A stretch of DNA of 64,000 nucleotides from Leptolinea sp. (GCA_012798535.1 JAAZMZ010000009.1:124001-188000); one strand, 5' to 3'. Numbered from the stretch's first letter, positions 44,721 through 55,025 are shown. Program-made: numbers and translations. The notes: generated from the letters alone by a model not told the origin.

Positions 44721-44993
44721 TGTCTTCTCGCGACCGTCCTATATTTAATACGAAATTACAATGGTTTTCGGTGCAAGTTGATCATGAAGACACACAATTT
44801 TCCCCTGAACTGTCAGGGTTGAGCATCTTCTTAGTATCATAAACCGAAAAGCATTAATTTTCAAGACTGATGCAAGAATTATGCTGATTAGAGAATCTTA
44901 ATGGATATGTAAGGCTTTTGTTGCCGATTGGTTGCCTGACGATTTTGATCCGGTTGAAGATATCCCCAAGCACTTTCGAATTCCCACCGAGGA

Positions 44994-45788
44994 TCAAAAC
45001 CAACCTTGCATCTGGTATGTTACCAGCCCGATGTATTCTTTCATAACACTGGTTGTCAAACCAAGCGAGCTGGAATTAGGCAGAATATTCGTCAAAATGG
45101 TTTCGATGTTGGGTGAGAATAGACGCTGCCAGCCGTCTTCCGTTATGGTGAAATCGGTCGATGAAGGGATTACTTCCAGTCCCTGTTTTTGAAAAAGCAT
45201 AACCGCACGCGGCATATGCATGGCCGAAGTGACCAGAATGATTCTGTGAATGCCTTTACTCTTCAGCAATTCTGCTGAAAAGGCGGCGTCTTCATAAGTG
45301 TTTTGTGATCTGGTTTGTAGAAGGATAGCCTTATCTGGAACGCCCAATTTGAGCATGATCTGACGCATATCATCTGCGGGCGATTTTTCAGTTGAATCCA
45401 TCCAATCGATATTGCCGCCGCTGAGCACAACCAATGGCGCTGCACCCTTATGATAAAGGTCCGCCGCGTGGATCATCCTGTCGCCGGCGCTGTTCACTTC
45501 GACGGCCTGTCTGGGGCTTAATTCAGATTCTGTTCCCCCTCCCAACACCACCATGGCTTCGGCGGTGTCAGGAGAGGCCGAAGGTAGATATTGCCATTCA
45601 AGTGACCGGGCCAGAGCATAGGAAAACCAGCGATTTCCGGCTAAAAATAGAATGATCAGTGAGCATAAAAAGAAGAGCATTGAAAGCTTTGTACGCCGGC
45701 GGAACACCAGCCCAAGGATCAGCAGAAGTGCGATCAACCCGGTAGGATATACAAACAAAGGGAGGAACTTCGACAAAAAAATAAACAT
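44994..45788 (-). CDS. YdcF/ElyC-like (DUF218) membrane protein
   Basis: 264 residues. Two N-terminal helices (about 5-70) precede a DUF218 Rossmann-like domain (about 80-255): MVVLGGG, LVVLSGGNI, TRSQNTYEDAAFS, ILVTSAMHMPRA. E. coli ElyC helps peptidoglycan lipid-carrier metabolism. The role here is a guess. A 273-bp gap to the DedA gene shows no clear feature. Confidence 0.85.
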   Translation of the reverse strand: MFIFLSKFLPLFVYPTGLIALLLILGLVFRRRTKLSMLFFLCSLIILFLAGNRWFSYALARSLEWQYLPSASPDTAEAMVVLGGGTESELSPRQAVEVNSAGDRMIHAADLYHKGAAPLVVLSGGNIDWMDSTEKSPADDMRQIMLKLGVPDKAILLQTRSQNTYEDAAFSAELLKSKGIHRIILVTSAMHMPRAVMLFQKQGLEVIPSSTDFTITEDGWQRLFSPNIETILTNILPNSSSLGLTTSVMKEYIGLVTYQMQGWF

Positions 45789-45818
45789 GGGGTTATTGTA
45801 ATCGATGAGAAATCCACA

Positions 45819-45827
45819 TGTTATAAT
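45819..45827 (+). promoter_or_regulatory. Extended -10 promoter of the MFS gene
   Basis: TGT-TATAAT, with TATAAT at 45822-45827, 35 bp before the start. No -35 at the usual distance; the TGn extension can substitute. Confidence 0.55.
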
Positions 45828-45862
45828 CCGACGTTTACTGATAGTGTGACCGGCAGATATTT

Positions 45863-47308
45863 ATGAACAGGATTGACTATTCAAAAAAGTGGCAGGTATT
45901 ATTGGCGGTTTCATTTGGGGGATTATTAGCCACAGTGGATTCAAGTATAGTAAATATTTCTCTGCCAACACTTGAAAAGGACCTAAACGCGAGTTTCGCC
46001 ACTATTCAGTGGGTGGTTTTGGCCTACCTTCTGACAGTTACTGTTCTTCTGCTGGGTATTGGCCGACTGGCAGATATCAGTGGGAAGAAATCCATTTTCG
46101 TAACTGGATTTGTGGTATTTACACTGGGATCATTATTTTGTGGATTATCATCCAGCGCCGGGATGTTGATCGCTTTCAGAATCCTGCAGGCGATCGGTGC
46201 TGCCTGCCTGATGGCGCTGGGACCGGCATTGCTGGCTGAGAGTTTCCCACCCGAAGAACGGGGCAGCGCACTGGGAATCAACGGGCTTTCAGTTTCCCTG
46301 GGGATCATACTCGGACCGACACTGGGTGGGATCATCCTGGCGAATCTGGGGTGGCACTGGATTTTCTTTGTCAATGTACCTGTTGGATTAATTGCTATTC
46401 CGGTTGCCATCCGATCACTACCGGTCTCGGAGAAACAACGTGGAGAGGTGTTCGATTTTCCGGGCGCGATCGCACTTTTCTGCGGCCTGTCATCACTGTT
46501 GTTTGCCCTCACCATTTCTCAGGAAATGGGATTCCTTTCTCTGCCGTCAGTTGTGCTTTTCTTTTTTTTCATTTTTTGTTTTGTTCTATTCATCCGTATC
46601 GAAAAACGTGTCACCCAGCCGGTCATCGAATTGGATCTATTCACCAATAAACTGTTCAGCGTGAACTTGATTACCGGCTTTCTTACTTTTGTTGCCAGCG
46701 CCGGTACCGTGTTTCTTATCCCCTTCTATCTTCAAAACGTGCTGGGTTTTGATCCGGAAATGGCAGGTTTATTAATGGCTGTCTTTCCTGTTATGCTGGG
46801 GATTGCCGGTCCAATTTCTGGATGGCTTTCGGATCGATTCGGATTTCGTCTGCTCACGGTGATCGGTCTGGCGGTTCTCTCATTGAGTTATTTCAATCTG
46901 TCCCGCCTATCCATACTGACCACCTGGCAGGAGTTCATCCTGTTCTATTCTCCCATTGGGATCGGAATGGGGTTATTCCAGAGCCCGAATAATTCGGCGA
47001 TACTGGGCGCCGCATCTACCAGGCGTCTGGGCGTTGCATCTGGATTGCTCGCCATTACCCGAACTCTTGGGCAGACGAGCGGCATCGCCGTCATGGGTGC
47101 CCTATGGACGGCGATGGTTTTCCGACAATCAGGGTACCTCGCTGAAGGTGCCACAGCGGCACCGGCTGCCTTTCAAGTTAGCGGTTTGCATATCACCTGC
47201 CTGTCGATGGGATTTCTCCTGGCGTTTGGATTAGTATTGAGTCTGATAGCCTGGAGGAGGGAAGCTCGAGAATTTGCCGGACCGATAAGTAAGGCTCTCG
47301 CGAAATAA
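45863..47308 (+). CDS. MFS drug exporter of the DHA2 (EmrB/QacA) family
   Basis: 481 residues with 14 hydrophobic segments. The family features are VDSSIVNISLPTLEKDL in helix 1, WVVLAYLLT, GRLADISGKK (motif A) and GPTLGGIIL (motif C). It would export drugs or other organic cations with protons. Single gene, with its own promoter and terminator. Confidence 0.92.
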   Translation: MNRIDYSKKWQVLLAVSFGGLLATVDSSIVNISLPTLEKDLNASFATIQWVVLAYLLTVTVLLLGIGRLADISGKKSIFVTGFVVFTLGSLFCGLSSSAGMLIAFRILQAIGAACLMALGPALLAESFPPEERGSALGINGLSVSLGIILGPTLGGIILANLGWHWIFFVNVPVGLIAIPVAIRSLPVSEKQRGEVFDFPGAIALFCGLSSLLFALTISQEMGFLSLPSVVLFFFFIFCFVLFIRIEKRVTQPVIELDLFTNKLFSVNLITGFLTFVASAGTVFLIPFYLQNVLGFDPEMAGLLMAVFPVMLGIAGPISGWLSDRFGFRLLTVIGLAVLSLSYFNLSRLSILTTWQEFILFYSPIGIGMGLFQSPNNSAILGAASTRRLGVASGLLAITRTLGQTSGIAVMGALWTAMVFRQSGYLAEGATAAPAAFQVSGLHITCLSMGFLLAFGLVLSLIAWRREAREFAGPISKALAK

Positions 47309-47311
47309 AAA

Positions 47312-47343
47312 AAAACCGGGAAAAAGTATCTTTTCCCGGTTTT
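47312..47343. terminator. Bidirectional terminator between MFS gene and hpf
   Basis: AAAACCGGGAAAA (47312-47324) and TTTTCCCGGTTTT (47331-47343) form a 13-bp perfect stem with a 6-nt loop between convergent genes. Confidence 0.92.
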
Positions 47344-47357
47344 CATTTCCAAAACAT

Positions 47358-47921
47358 CTAGCCGATTTTTGGTTCGATCAAACCATAGGTGCCATCGCGT
47401 CTGCGGTAGAGGACATTGATATGGCTGGTATTGGCGTTGTAGAAGATAAAAAAGTTTTCATGTCCCAGTAAGGCCATCTGTTCAACAGCCTCTGCTTCAT
47501 CCATAGGTACCAGGGTAAATTCTTTTCGACGTACGATGATCGGTTGAGCGGCTTTCTCTTCTTCCAGCATGTCAACAGGCGCTATCGCCGATGCCGGAGT
47601 TCCATCACCGCGGCCGCGTTCACGTTTTCCTTTGTAGCGTTCGATCTGGCGCTGCATCTTTTCGAGAGTGGTATCCATGGCTGTGAATATGTCGTCAGCG
47701 CGTTCTTCAGCGCGCAGGATATATCCTTTTCCACGCACTGTAATTTGAGCAACATTGCGGTCGCTGATGCTGCGAGCATTCTTCAAATGGGAAAGATCGA
47801 TGCGTACTTCATCAATGGCCGGAAGCAACCGATCGAATTTGGCGACTTTCTTATTGACATAATCGCTGATTTTCTCGGTTACCTCCATATTCTTTGCTGA
47901 AATCTCGACTTTGAAATCCAT
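47358..47921 (-). CDS. hpf: Ribosome hibernation promoting factor, long form
   Basis: 187 residues. The N-terminal HPF/YfiA domain (1-100; EISAKNMEVTEKISDYVNKKVAKFDRLL, RAEERADDIFTAMD) and the C-terminal dimerisation domain (about 128-187; VRRKEFTLVPMDEAEAVEQMALLGHENFFIFYNANT) are both present. This is the long form that dimerises ribosomes into 100S particles. It sits 41 bp after comF. Confidence 0.95.
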   Translation of the reverse strand: MDFKVEISAKNMEVTEKISDYVNKKVAKFDRLLPAIDEVRIDLSHLKNARSISDRNVAQITVRGKGYILRAEERADDIFTAMDTTLEKMQRQIERYKGKRERGRGDGTPASAIAPVDMLEEEKAAQPIIVRRKEFTLVPMDEAEAVEQMALLGHENFFIFYNANTSHINVLYRRRDGTYGLIEPKIG

Positions 47922-47961
47922 AGAAGCCTCCTTGACAGCTTAATAAAATAATCCACCCGGT

Positions 47962-48660
47962 TCAGTTCATCGGATTGTGGAGCGGTGCTCTTGCCAGGGT
48001 AAGCGCGAAAACGCATTTTGCTCCGGATGTTTTAAGAGCTCGCGCACATTCCGAAATTGTCGAACCTGTAGTGGATACATCATCTATTATTATGACAGAT
48101 TTTCCCGTAATATCCATACAATTCGCATAAAAAGCGCCAGAAACGTTTATCCGTCTTTCTTCGGCAGAAAGATCCACCTGACTGCGGGTATCGATCACAC
48201 GCCGGATGGCCTGTGGAAAGAAAGGTTTGTCGATGAGAGCCGCAAACGGCCGGGCAAGTTTTTCTGCCTGGTTATAGCCCCGGCTGCGCTGTCTTTTCTT
48301 GCTCAATGGAACCGCCGTCACAAAATCCACTTCCCAGGATTGTTGAAAGAATGTAGTGGCAAGATACGGCGCCAGTGCTGCACCCAGTCCGATATCATTG
48401 TTGTATTTCAACCGATGCAACGCATCACGAAGTGGTCCTTCAAACAAAGTGTATGATCGCATCGCGTCAAAAGCCGGTGGAACCGACTGGCAGTCTCTGC
48501 AGACCTCTCGGTTTTTTCCTGGCTCTCCGCATATCGGGCAAAATGGTTGCGTAATCGGCGCTGTAGATCGTCCGCAGACATCACACCAGCGAATTCCCGT
48601 CTTTCCACATCCCGGGCATTGCGGTGGAAAGACCCAGTCAATGGCATTCCATGCAATCAA
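47962..48660 (-). CDS. comF: ComF family phosphoribosyltransferase-like protein
   Basis: 232 residues. The N-terminal zinc-binding region has CPGC, CDVC, CPIC and CRDC pairs (double zinc ribbon). The PRTase domain ends in VIIIDDVSTTGSTI, the PRPP-binding loop. ComF is needed for DNA uptake in competent bacteria, though its chemistry is unknown. It lies after the tad genes and before hpf. Confidence 0.92.
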   Translation of the reverse strand: MIAWNAIDWVFPPQCPGCGKTGIRWCDVCGRSTAPITQPFCPICGEPGKNREVCRDCQSVPPAFDAMRSYTLFEGPLRDALHRLKYNNDIGLGAALAPYLATTFFQQSWEVDFVTAVPLSKKRQRSRGYNQAEKLARPFAALIDKPFFPQAIRRVIDTRSQVDLSAEERRINVSGAFYANCMDITGKSVIIIDDVSTTGSTISECARALKTSGAKCVFALTLARAPLHNPMN

Positions 48661-48722
48661 TTCGACCTGATAAGAAAACTGCTGCCATTTGAGGGCAGCA
48701 GCTAACTCATTATTTGGACGGG

Positions 48723-49685
48723 CTATTTGAACATCCCTCCCAGGGCGGAATGCAGCAGCCGGAAGGCTGCCGGGGTCAGCAGCACGATCATTAGCGACGG
48801 GAAGATCAGGAGTCCCATAGGTACCAACATTTTAATTGGCACTTTATGAGCTTCCTCTTCTGCCAGTTGACGCCGGCGGATACGCATCTGATCAGATTGG
48901 ATGCGCAGTACCTTTGCAAGGCTGACACCAAGCTGCTCACTCTGGATCACCGCGGCAACAAAACTGGTCATTTCGGGGATACCGATGCGGTCGGCCATCG
49001 CGCGCAGGGCCTCACGGCGAAGCTTCCCCAGTTGGATCTCACGGATAGCCCGTGCAAAGGAAAGACTTAATTCGGTCTCCCATTTTTCGGCTACCTTGGA
49101 CATTGCCGCATCAAAACCCAGACCGGCTTCCACGCAGATGGTCAACAGATCCAGCGCATCCGGCATGGCACGGCGGATATTTTTCTGCCGGCGGTTAATC
49201 GCGGAACTGAGAAGAAGCTGGGGAATAAAGAAGCCCAGAATGGAGAAAAGAAGCACGATGAGAATGATCAAACCCATCGGCCAGTTCACCTTGGCAACGG
49301 TGAAGACCAGGAAGAGCAATCCACCAAAGAACACAAAGGAGATGAATTGCAATGCCATCATCATGGTGGGATCTAACTTCCCCGGGCTGCCGGCCAGTTC
49401 GAGTTTTTTCGATGTGTTCTGCAGGGCGTTTTGTGGTGTGAAGCGGATGGCAATTTCACCCAGTTTTCGGGCGACCGGATAAATCACACGCTCAGAAAAT
49501 GGCAATGATAGCTCGATCTTCTCGAGGTTCACCACTTCGCCGGTGACGGTCATCTCTTCAAGGCGTTCCTGAAGAATGCGGTTATTTTGGAAGGATGGAT
49601 TTCGAAGGCCGATCACTACCAGAATGATCGCAATGATCAATACGATCACGATCAATACAAGAAAGCCGATCAGAAAATTATCCAT
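48723..49685 (-). CDS. tadC: Tad pilus inner-membrane platform protein TadC
   Basis: 320 residues, T2SSF fold. Transmembrane helices lie at about 4-27, 105-125, 130-155 and 290-315; the domain between has RRAMPDALDLLTICVEAGLGFDAAMSKVAE and EEAHKVPIKMLVPMGLLIFPSLMIV. It is the platform partner of TadB. It is last in the pilus operon, 21 bp after tadB. Confidence 0.93.
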   Translation of the reverse strand: MDNFLIGFLVLIVIVLIIAIILVVIGLRNPSFQNNRILQERLEEMTVTGEVVNLEKIELSLPFSERVIYPVARKLGEIAIRFTPQNALQNTSKKLELAGSPGKLDPTMMMALQFISFVFFGGLLFLVFTVAKVNWPMGLIILIVLLFSILGFFIPQLLLSSAINRRQKNIRRAMPDALDLLTICVEAGLGFDAAMSKVAEKWETELSLSFARAIREIQLGKLRREALRAMADRIGIPEMTSFVAAVIQSEQLGVSLAKVLRIQSDQMRIRRRQLAEEEAHKVPIKMLVPMGLLIFPSLMIVLLTPAAFRLLHSALGGMFK

Positions 49686-49706
49686 ACCTCAAATCCATTC
49701 TATACA

Positions 49707-50672
49707 TCAAACATCGATTTGACCGAGTTTGTTCATCGCAAAATACCCAGAAATGATCAACAGGGCACCCACAATAAGGGAAATATAACCGCAAGGCACA
49801 TTTTCCTCTTTAAAAAATTCCATCATATATGGCCTGTTGACGAGATATAGAACCCCAATCACAAAGACCGGCATCAATGACAAGAAACGTCCAGAATACA
49901 TGACCTGCGCTGTGAGAACCCGGATCTCCCCTTTAATCCGAACACGTTCACGAATGGTATAGCTGATTGTATCCAGGATCTCAGCCAGGTTACCACCGAC
50001 CTCACGCTGCACGTTGATGGCTGTGATGACCAGATCAAGATCATCGCTGGGAATGCGGCGTAGGAGGTTGTCCAATGATTTTTCCATGGTCACACCCAGT
50101 TGCATTTCCTGGACTACCCGCCGGAATTCATCACTGATCGGAGGTGGCAACTCGCGACTGACGGCTTCCATAGCCTGCATTGTGGAGAAACCGGCACGCA
50201 AACCATTAACCATCAGGTTCAGCATGTCAGGCAACTGTTCATTGAATTTAATCAAACGCTTGGATTGGAGATTTTTAATATAAAACCGGGGGACAAATGC
50301 ACCAATGATCGCTCCCAGCACCCCCACGAAAATATTCCGTCCGCTGAAGAACCAGAACACCAGACCAAATCCGAACGCGGCAATCACGATCACCGCTATG
50401 TATTCACCGGGTTTAAGCTTCAGGTCTGCCCTGGCAAGACTCTTAGATAACCTGTCTCCCAGCGATGAACCTTCCATTCTGCGGTTTAGCCAGTCTGTCA
50501 GCGGCTTGGCGGCTTCCCGTTTTAGATCTTCTTCGTCTTCGGCAGTTTCTACATAGCGGCCCAGACGTTCATCCACCAGGTCGCGTTCACTGCGCACAGA
50601 AACCACGATCCCGATGATCAACAGCAGGAGGGCTACACTTCCCCCGATAATAAAGAAAACCATCAAACTCAT
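49707..50672 (-). CDS. tadB: Tad pilus inner-membrane platform protein TadB
   Basis: 321 residues, T2SSF fold with helices at about 5-25, 90-125 and 260-315 and the motif QLPDMLNLMVNGLRAGFSTMQAMEAVSRELPPP. It works with TadC as the membrane core that couples the TadA ATPase to Flp assembly. Confidence 0.93.
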   Translation of the reverse strand: MSLMVFFIIGGSVALLLLIIGIVVSVRSERDLVDERLGRYVETAEDEEDLKREAAKPLTDWLNRRMEGSSLGDRLSKSLARADLKLKPGEYIAVIVIAAFGFGLVFWFFSGRNIFVGVLGAIIGAFVPRFYIKNLQSKRLIKFNEQLPDMLNLMVNGLRAGFSTMQAMEAVSRELPPPISDEFRRVVQEMQLGVTMEKSLDNLLRRIPSDDLDLVITAINVQREVGGNLAEILDTISYTIRERVRIKGEIRVLTAQVMYSGRFLSLMPVFVIGVLYLVNRPYMMEFFKEENVPCGYISLIVGALLIISGYFAMNKLGQIDV

Positions 50673-50715
50673 GAGATCATTCCAATGATCAGTCGATCAA
50701 TACCTTCTTTACATA

Positions 50716-52140
50716 TCAACGATTGCCGCGACCCAGACCAAACAGGGAAGTGGGCAGATTGATCCCGGCCGCCCGGATTTTGTCGATGAATTTTGGAACC
50801 AATCCGCTGGGGCGCAGCATGCCGATGATCTGTCCATTTTCAATGCCAGCCTGTTCAAAGGCAAACAGATCGGTAGTGGTGATTACATCACCTTCCATGC
50901 CCAGTACTTCCGTCATGTACGTGATTTTACGGGTGCCATCCCTCAAACGATCTTGATGAATGATGAGGTCAATGGCCGATGATACCTGTTCCCGAATGGC
51001 GCGGACAGGAAGATCCATACCGGCCATCAAAACCATGGTTTCCAGACGTGCCAGTGTATCGCGTGGACTGTTGGAGTGCAGGGTGGTCATAGAACCTTCA
51101 TGACCGGTGTTCATGGCTTGCAGCATATCCAGAGCAGCATCATCGCGGATTTCACCTACGATGATGCGATCGGGTCTCATACGCAGGGCATTGATCACCA
51201 GGTGGCGGATGGTGATCTCACCCTTGCCTTCAATGTTCATGGGGCGTGATTCCATGGTAACAACGTGTTCCTGCTGCAATTGAAGCTCTGCCGCATTCTC
51301 GATGGTAATGATACGCTCATCACCCGGGATATAACTGGAAAGCACATTCAACAGAGTGGTTTTACCAGAACCGGTACCGCCTGAGATTACAATGTTCAAA
51401 CGGGCTTCTACACAGGCTTTGAGGAATTGCATGGCTTCAGGAGTAACAGAGCCATATCCGATCAGCTGCTCCACCGTAATAGGCCGTTTGGAAAATTTAC
51501 GAATGGTCAAAACCGGGCCAACCAGAGAGATAGGCGGAATCACGGCGTTGACACGAGAGCCATCCGGCAGACGGGCATCCACATAAGGGCTGGACTCGTC
51601 GATCCTGCGACCAAGGGGCGAGACGATGCGGTCAATAATGCGCAAAACATGTTCATTACTCTCAAAAGCCACATTGGCTTTGATGATTTTGCCGCGCTTT
51701 TCCACATAAATGTGGGAGGCACCGTTCACCATGATTTCCGTAATAGCCTCATCATCCAGAAGTGGATCCAGAGGGCCAAATCCCAGCAACTCCGCACAGA
51801 TGGATTCGTAAAGCCTGATCTTTTCCGGTCTGGAGATGGTGATATGCTCTTCCATGACCATTTCATCAATCACCCGCTCGATCTGTGAGCGGAGCTGTTC
51901 TTTACGAGACATATCCGTCGTCGGTTCAAGTGAAGCCAGCAGTTTGTTTTGAACGCGATTTTTAAATTCGGTTAATCCTTCCATGCTGGTGATGGAAGTC
52001 GACATAGCCGGCCGGGATTGAACGGGTGCGGCCGGTGGAGTAGGACGGCTGCCGTCATTTGAAGAATTACCATTCAACGCCGTTTCTTTTATTGGAGTGT
52101 TTCCGGATTCTCCGGTGTTAAACCGTTTGAGTAAAGCCAT
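50716..52140 (-). CDS. tadA: Tad pilus assembly/retraction ATPase TadA (CpaF)
   Basis: 474 residues. After a Pro/Ser-rich head, the secretion ATPase core has [12 protein letters not shown] (Walker A), [48 protein letters not shown] (Walker B and His boxes). This is the CpaF/TadA subfamily that powers Flp pilus extension and retraction. Confidence 0.95.
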   Translation of the reverse strand: MALLKRFNTGESGNTPIKETALNGNSSNDGSRPTPPAAPVQSRPAMSTSITSMEGLTEFKNRVQNKLLASLEPTTDMSRKEQLRSQIERVIDEMVMEEHITISRPEKIRLYESICAELLGFGPLDPLLDDEAITEIMVNGASHIYVEKRGKIIKANVAFESNEHVLRIIDRIVSPLGRRIDESSPYVDARLPDGSRVNAVIPPISLVGPVLTIRKFSKRPITVEQLIGYGSVTPEAMQFLKACVEARLNIVISGGTGSGKTTLLNVLSSYIPGDERIITIENAAELQLQQEHVVTMESRPMNIEGKGEITIRHLVINALRMRPDRIIVGEIRDDAALDMLQAMNTGHEGSMTTLHSNSPRDTLARLETMVLMAGMDLPVRAIREQVSSAIDLIIHQDRLRDGTRKITYMTEVLGMEGDVITTTDLFAFEQAGIENGQIIGMLRPSGLVPKFIDKIRAAGINLPTSLFGLGRGNR

Positions 52141-52170
52141 TACTTGCCTCCAAAAGCGATCCGTCCGCTG

Positions 52171-53412
52171 TTACTTCAAACCTGCCTGTGCGAATGCACT
52201 TTCGTCTTGCTTAATGATGCGTTCCTTGACCATCGAAGCCAGTTTCTGAATGCTCATGCTGACTGGATGAGTGCGGTTTTCAATGAAGATGGGGACGCCT
52301 TTATTAATAGAACGGATTACATAGGCTTCATCCATCGGAATAGTCAGGTTGACTGCCTGATTAAGACGATTACCAACTTTTGCGGGATCAATATGCATAT
52401 TGCGGTCAAAACGATTCAAGACAAACACAATTCGGTCCCGTTCTATACCGCTCATATCGGCCAGATTGAGGAATTGACTGCAATTCTTGATTGAGGCGAT
52501 ATCTGGTGTGGTAATCAGAATGATCACATCTGATGTCGATAACGCGGATTGCACAACGTCAGAAAGATAGGATGAGGTATCGATGATGATGTACTGGAAG
52601 GATTGACGCATTAAAGTCAACAGTTTTACCAGTTGATCGCCATTCACCCGGTCTACAAGATCAGGGCTGGGAGGAGGTGCAAGAATCTTGTAGCTGACCG
52701 TTTTGGGTTGAACAAGAGACGCCGCCACTGTTTCCGGGTCAAGATCGTCGGCGCGAACCGATAGATCAATGATAGAGTTCTTCGGTTGTTCATTCAGGAA
52801 TACAGGAACATCGCCGTAGAGAAGACTGGCATCCACCAGTGCCACATTGGAATTATCACCCTGTAGTGCGGCTGCCAGGTTTGTAGCGATTGTGGTGCAG
52901 CCCGTTCCGCCTTTTGGGCTGTAGATTACGATGATCTTCCCGAGTACCATGGGAATGCTGCTGAACGGGAGAGGACCGGTTCTTCCGGCGGCGGTGGTAT
53001 ATACCTGAACTGCCTTGTTCTTTTCTTCCTGAGCCATGGCACCTGCACGGTGAATGGCGGCGGTCAACTCATCGATCATCGGCGGTTTGGAGATGAAATC
53101 TCTTGCTCCCGCCAGCATAGCCTTGCGATAATATCCGGGATCATCCTGCACGGAGAGAATGATGATCTGTGAATAGGGCGTTTTCTTTCGGATGGCTTCG
53201 GTTGCCTCGATGCCATTCATATCGGGCATGTTGATATCCATCAAGACAACATCCGGTTTTAACTGCTCACACTGTGCAATGGCTTCCATGCCGGATTGGG
53301 CACCGCCGAGCACTTCTATGGTTGTGTCAAATTGCAGGAGACGGCGAACCGTCTCTCTGGTTTCTGCTATATCATCTACGATCAGTACCCGAATTTTTTC
53401 CTGCCCGGGCAT
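52171..53412 (-). CDS. CpaE/TadZ-like ParA ATPase with N-terminal receiver domain
   Basis: 413 residues. Residues about 8-125 are a REC domain with an intact phosphosite (VVLMDINMPDMNG) and K in the ISKPP loop. Residues about 150-400 are a MinD/ParA-type ATPase with the deviant Walker A SPKGGTGCTT. TadZ places the pilus at the pole. Here the receiver looks active, unlike many TadZ receivers, so phosphorelay control of pili is possible. Confidence 0.9.
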   Translation of the reverse strand: MPGQEKIRVLIVDDIAETRETVRRLLQFDTTIEVLGGAQSGMEAIAQCEQLKPDVVLMDINMPDMNGIEATEAIRKKTPYSQIIILSVQDDPGYYRKAMLAGARDFISKPPMIDELTAAIHRAGAMAQEEKNKAVQVYTTAAGRTGPLPFSSIPMVLGKIIVIYSPKGGTGCTTIATNLAAALQGDNSNVALVDASLLYGDVPVFLNEQPKNSIIDLSVRADDLDPETVAASLVQPKTVSYKILAPPPSPDLVDRVNGDQLVKLLTLMRQSFQYIIIDTSSYLSDVVQSALSTSDVIILITTPDIASIKNCSQFLNLADMSGIERDRIVFVLNRFDRNMHIDPAKVGNRLNQAVNLTIPMDEAYVIRSINKGVPIFIENRTHPVSMSIQKLASMVKERIIKQDESAFAQAGLK

Positions 53413-53441
53413 AGTTACTCCTGAAAAATGGGGTTATTCGA

Positions 53442-54548
53442 TTACCGTGGAGCGGCGGTTGGACTGACGGGAGCCGAACCTTTCGAATTGAATTCCAACG
53501 TATCCTTGCGAGGATCCAATCCAAAGGCCGTTTTGGGTGGATTGGGAATGTTATACGTCTGGAAAAGGTATTGAAGCGTGACGGCTTCAACGGCGGCGGG
53601 TTCCAGATCGCCTGCCGCGCGAAGCGCCAGACTCAACTGGGTACTGCTCAACATCAGATAATTCAGGGTGATGGCATCCTGAGGGCGGACAATGAGGGTA
53701 ATCATATCTGGGGTGGGAACCGCGGTTGCCTGAGTGTTTTCAGCCTGAGGAGCGGGGGTTGGTTCTACACCGCTGGTTTTTGCTATCTCATTTGTCGGGA
53801 AATTTCCCACCCGTAAAATGATGGCATCCTGAATCACCATCTGGCTGACCAGGCGCGGACGTTGACTTTCGGAAGGAACAAGATAAATTGGTTGATTCAA
53901 TGTGGGGTCCAGATCGACACGACCCTGCGCGCCGGCTCCGCCGGTGGTTGTCACTGTAAGTGAACCCGGATCGCCTTCCGTGGCATTACGGGCTGGAACG
54001 GCGTTCCCCGTCAGGTTAGGGAGACGGGACTGGCTGTTCTGGTCGATATCCACCACGAGCATAGACGCGATAATATTCACATGGTCGCCGACTACTGGAG
54101 CATAAGATACCGCCGTCAATTTGGTGATCGGAATGGAAACGGCCACATAACCTTTGGGGATTTGAAATGCGGCATACGAACCAACCTGCCCGGTGACCAG
54201 CATACCTTCCGTTATTGGTATACGGGCTTCCAGGTCATATTTTGCCTGTTTGTTGATAACATCTTTTACATTGGTGAAAAAGGTCCCGGCCACCAGGTCT
54301 TTTTCAGGATATGCAAGTGATGTGACTACGTTCTCTGTGATCATCGATCCACGTGGTATGCGCTGTGTGGTGATGACGATACTGGTCATTTTCGTACTTG
54401 GCTGTGGTGCAGCAGCGCCCTGTTGCTGTGCTGCCGGCGCCATGAGAGGCGTCCCCCGGAACATAAAATACACGACAGCCAAAACTGCTAGTATTACCAG
54501 GGCAATTATGATAAAAATCAGCCCCCGACGTCTTCCTCCACTTGCCAT
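53442..54548 (-). CDS. cpaB: Flp pilus assembly protein CpaB/RcpC
   Basis: 368 residues. The single N-terminal helix (about 9-30) is followed by the SAF domain (about 55-125; RIPRGSMITENVV, IPITEGMLV) and the RcpC-like region with GYVAVSIPITKLTAVSYAPVVGDHVNII. The middle has Pro/Ala-rich spacers. It is the periplasmic/exterior scaffold of Tad pili; a monoderm has no secretin partner. Confidence 0.9.
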   Translation of the reverse strand: MASGGRRRGLIFIIIALVILAVLAVVYFMFRGTPLMAPAAQQQGAAAPQPSTKMTSIVITTQRIPRGSMITENVVTSLAYPEKDLVAGTFFTNVKDVINKQAKYDLEARIPITEGMLVTGQVGSYAAFQIPKGYVAVSIPITKLTAVSYAPVVGDHVNIIASMLVVDIDQNSQSRLPNLTGNAVPARNATEGDPGSLTVTTTGGAGAQGRVDLDPTLNQPIYLVPSESQRPRLVSQMVIQDAIILRVGNFPTNEIAKTSGVEPTPAPQAENTQATAVPTPDMITLIVRPQDAITLNYLMLSSTQLSLALRAAGDLEPAAVEAVTLQYLFQTYNIPNPPKTAFGLDPRKDTLEFNSKGSAPVSPTAAPR

Positions 54549-54671
54549 GTAGTCCTCCTACATAAATTCAGAGTGCGGTTGATCTCCCACCGAGAGAATT
54601 ATAGTATAAAAAGAACAATCGTATTTTAATATAATGAACCTGTAAAAGAAAAGGAATAAATTCCTTATGAA

Positions 54672-54704
54672 AAAGAAAAGCCCTGCAACCTCGGGCTTTT
54701 CTTT
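54672..54704 (-). terminator. Terminator after flp pilin gene
   Basis: On the minus strand AAAGAAAAGCCC (54704-54693) pairs with GGGCTTTTCTTT (54683-54672), 12 bp with a 9-nt loop, followed by TT. It lies between flp and cpaB, so flp is expected to be made in excess with some read-through into the assembly genes. Confidence 0.8.
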
Positions 54705-54738
54705 CCGTATTACTATTTAGATAGTACGTTTTGAGGAA

Positions 54739-54885
54739 CTAGATAGCCTGCACGACGTTCGAGAAGATCTTGCCAATGGCAGGACCGAGCAGGGCGAGGA
54801 TCACGATAACAACAACAGCAACTAAAACAAGAATCAATGCATATTCAACTAAACCTTGACCTTTTTCCTTCGGGGCAAATAACAT
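54739..54885 (-). CDS. flp: Flp-type major pilin prepilin (48 residues)
   Basis: 48 residues from ATG 54885 with an ideal ribosome site AGGAGGTGA. The head MLFAPKEKG is followed by QGLVEYALILVL, giving the Flp cleavage site after G9 with Glu and Tyr at +5 and +6. A hydrophobic core and short tail (SNVVQAI) follow. It heads the tad operon. No prepilin peptidase gene is present in the window. Confidence 0.93.
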   Translation of the reverse strand: MLFAPKEKGQGLVEYALILVLVAVVVIVILALLGPAIGKIFSNVVQAI

Positions 54886-54938
54886 GTCTTTTCACCTCCT
54901 TTCACGCTATGGATTACTTATTCTACAACCTAAGCATA

Positions 54939-54966
54939 ATTATAGAAAAAACGCTCCCTTTTTCAA
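54939..54966 (-). promoter_or_regulatory. Promoter of the Tad pilus operon
   Basis: On the minus strand TTGAAA (54966-54961) and TATAAT (54944-54939) are 16 bp apart, 54 bp before the flp start. Confidence 0.75.
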
Positions 54967-55025
54967 GAGTAAAAGATTACAAACACCTTACAACACCTTT
55001 CTGTTTTAGGGCGTAAACTCTTTGC

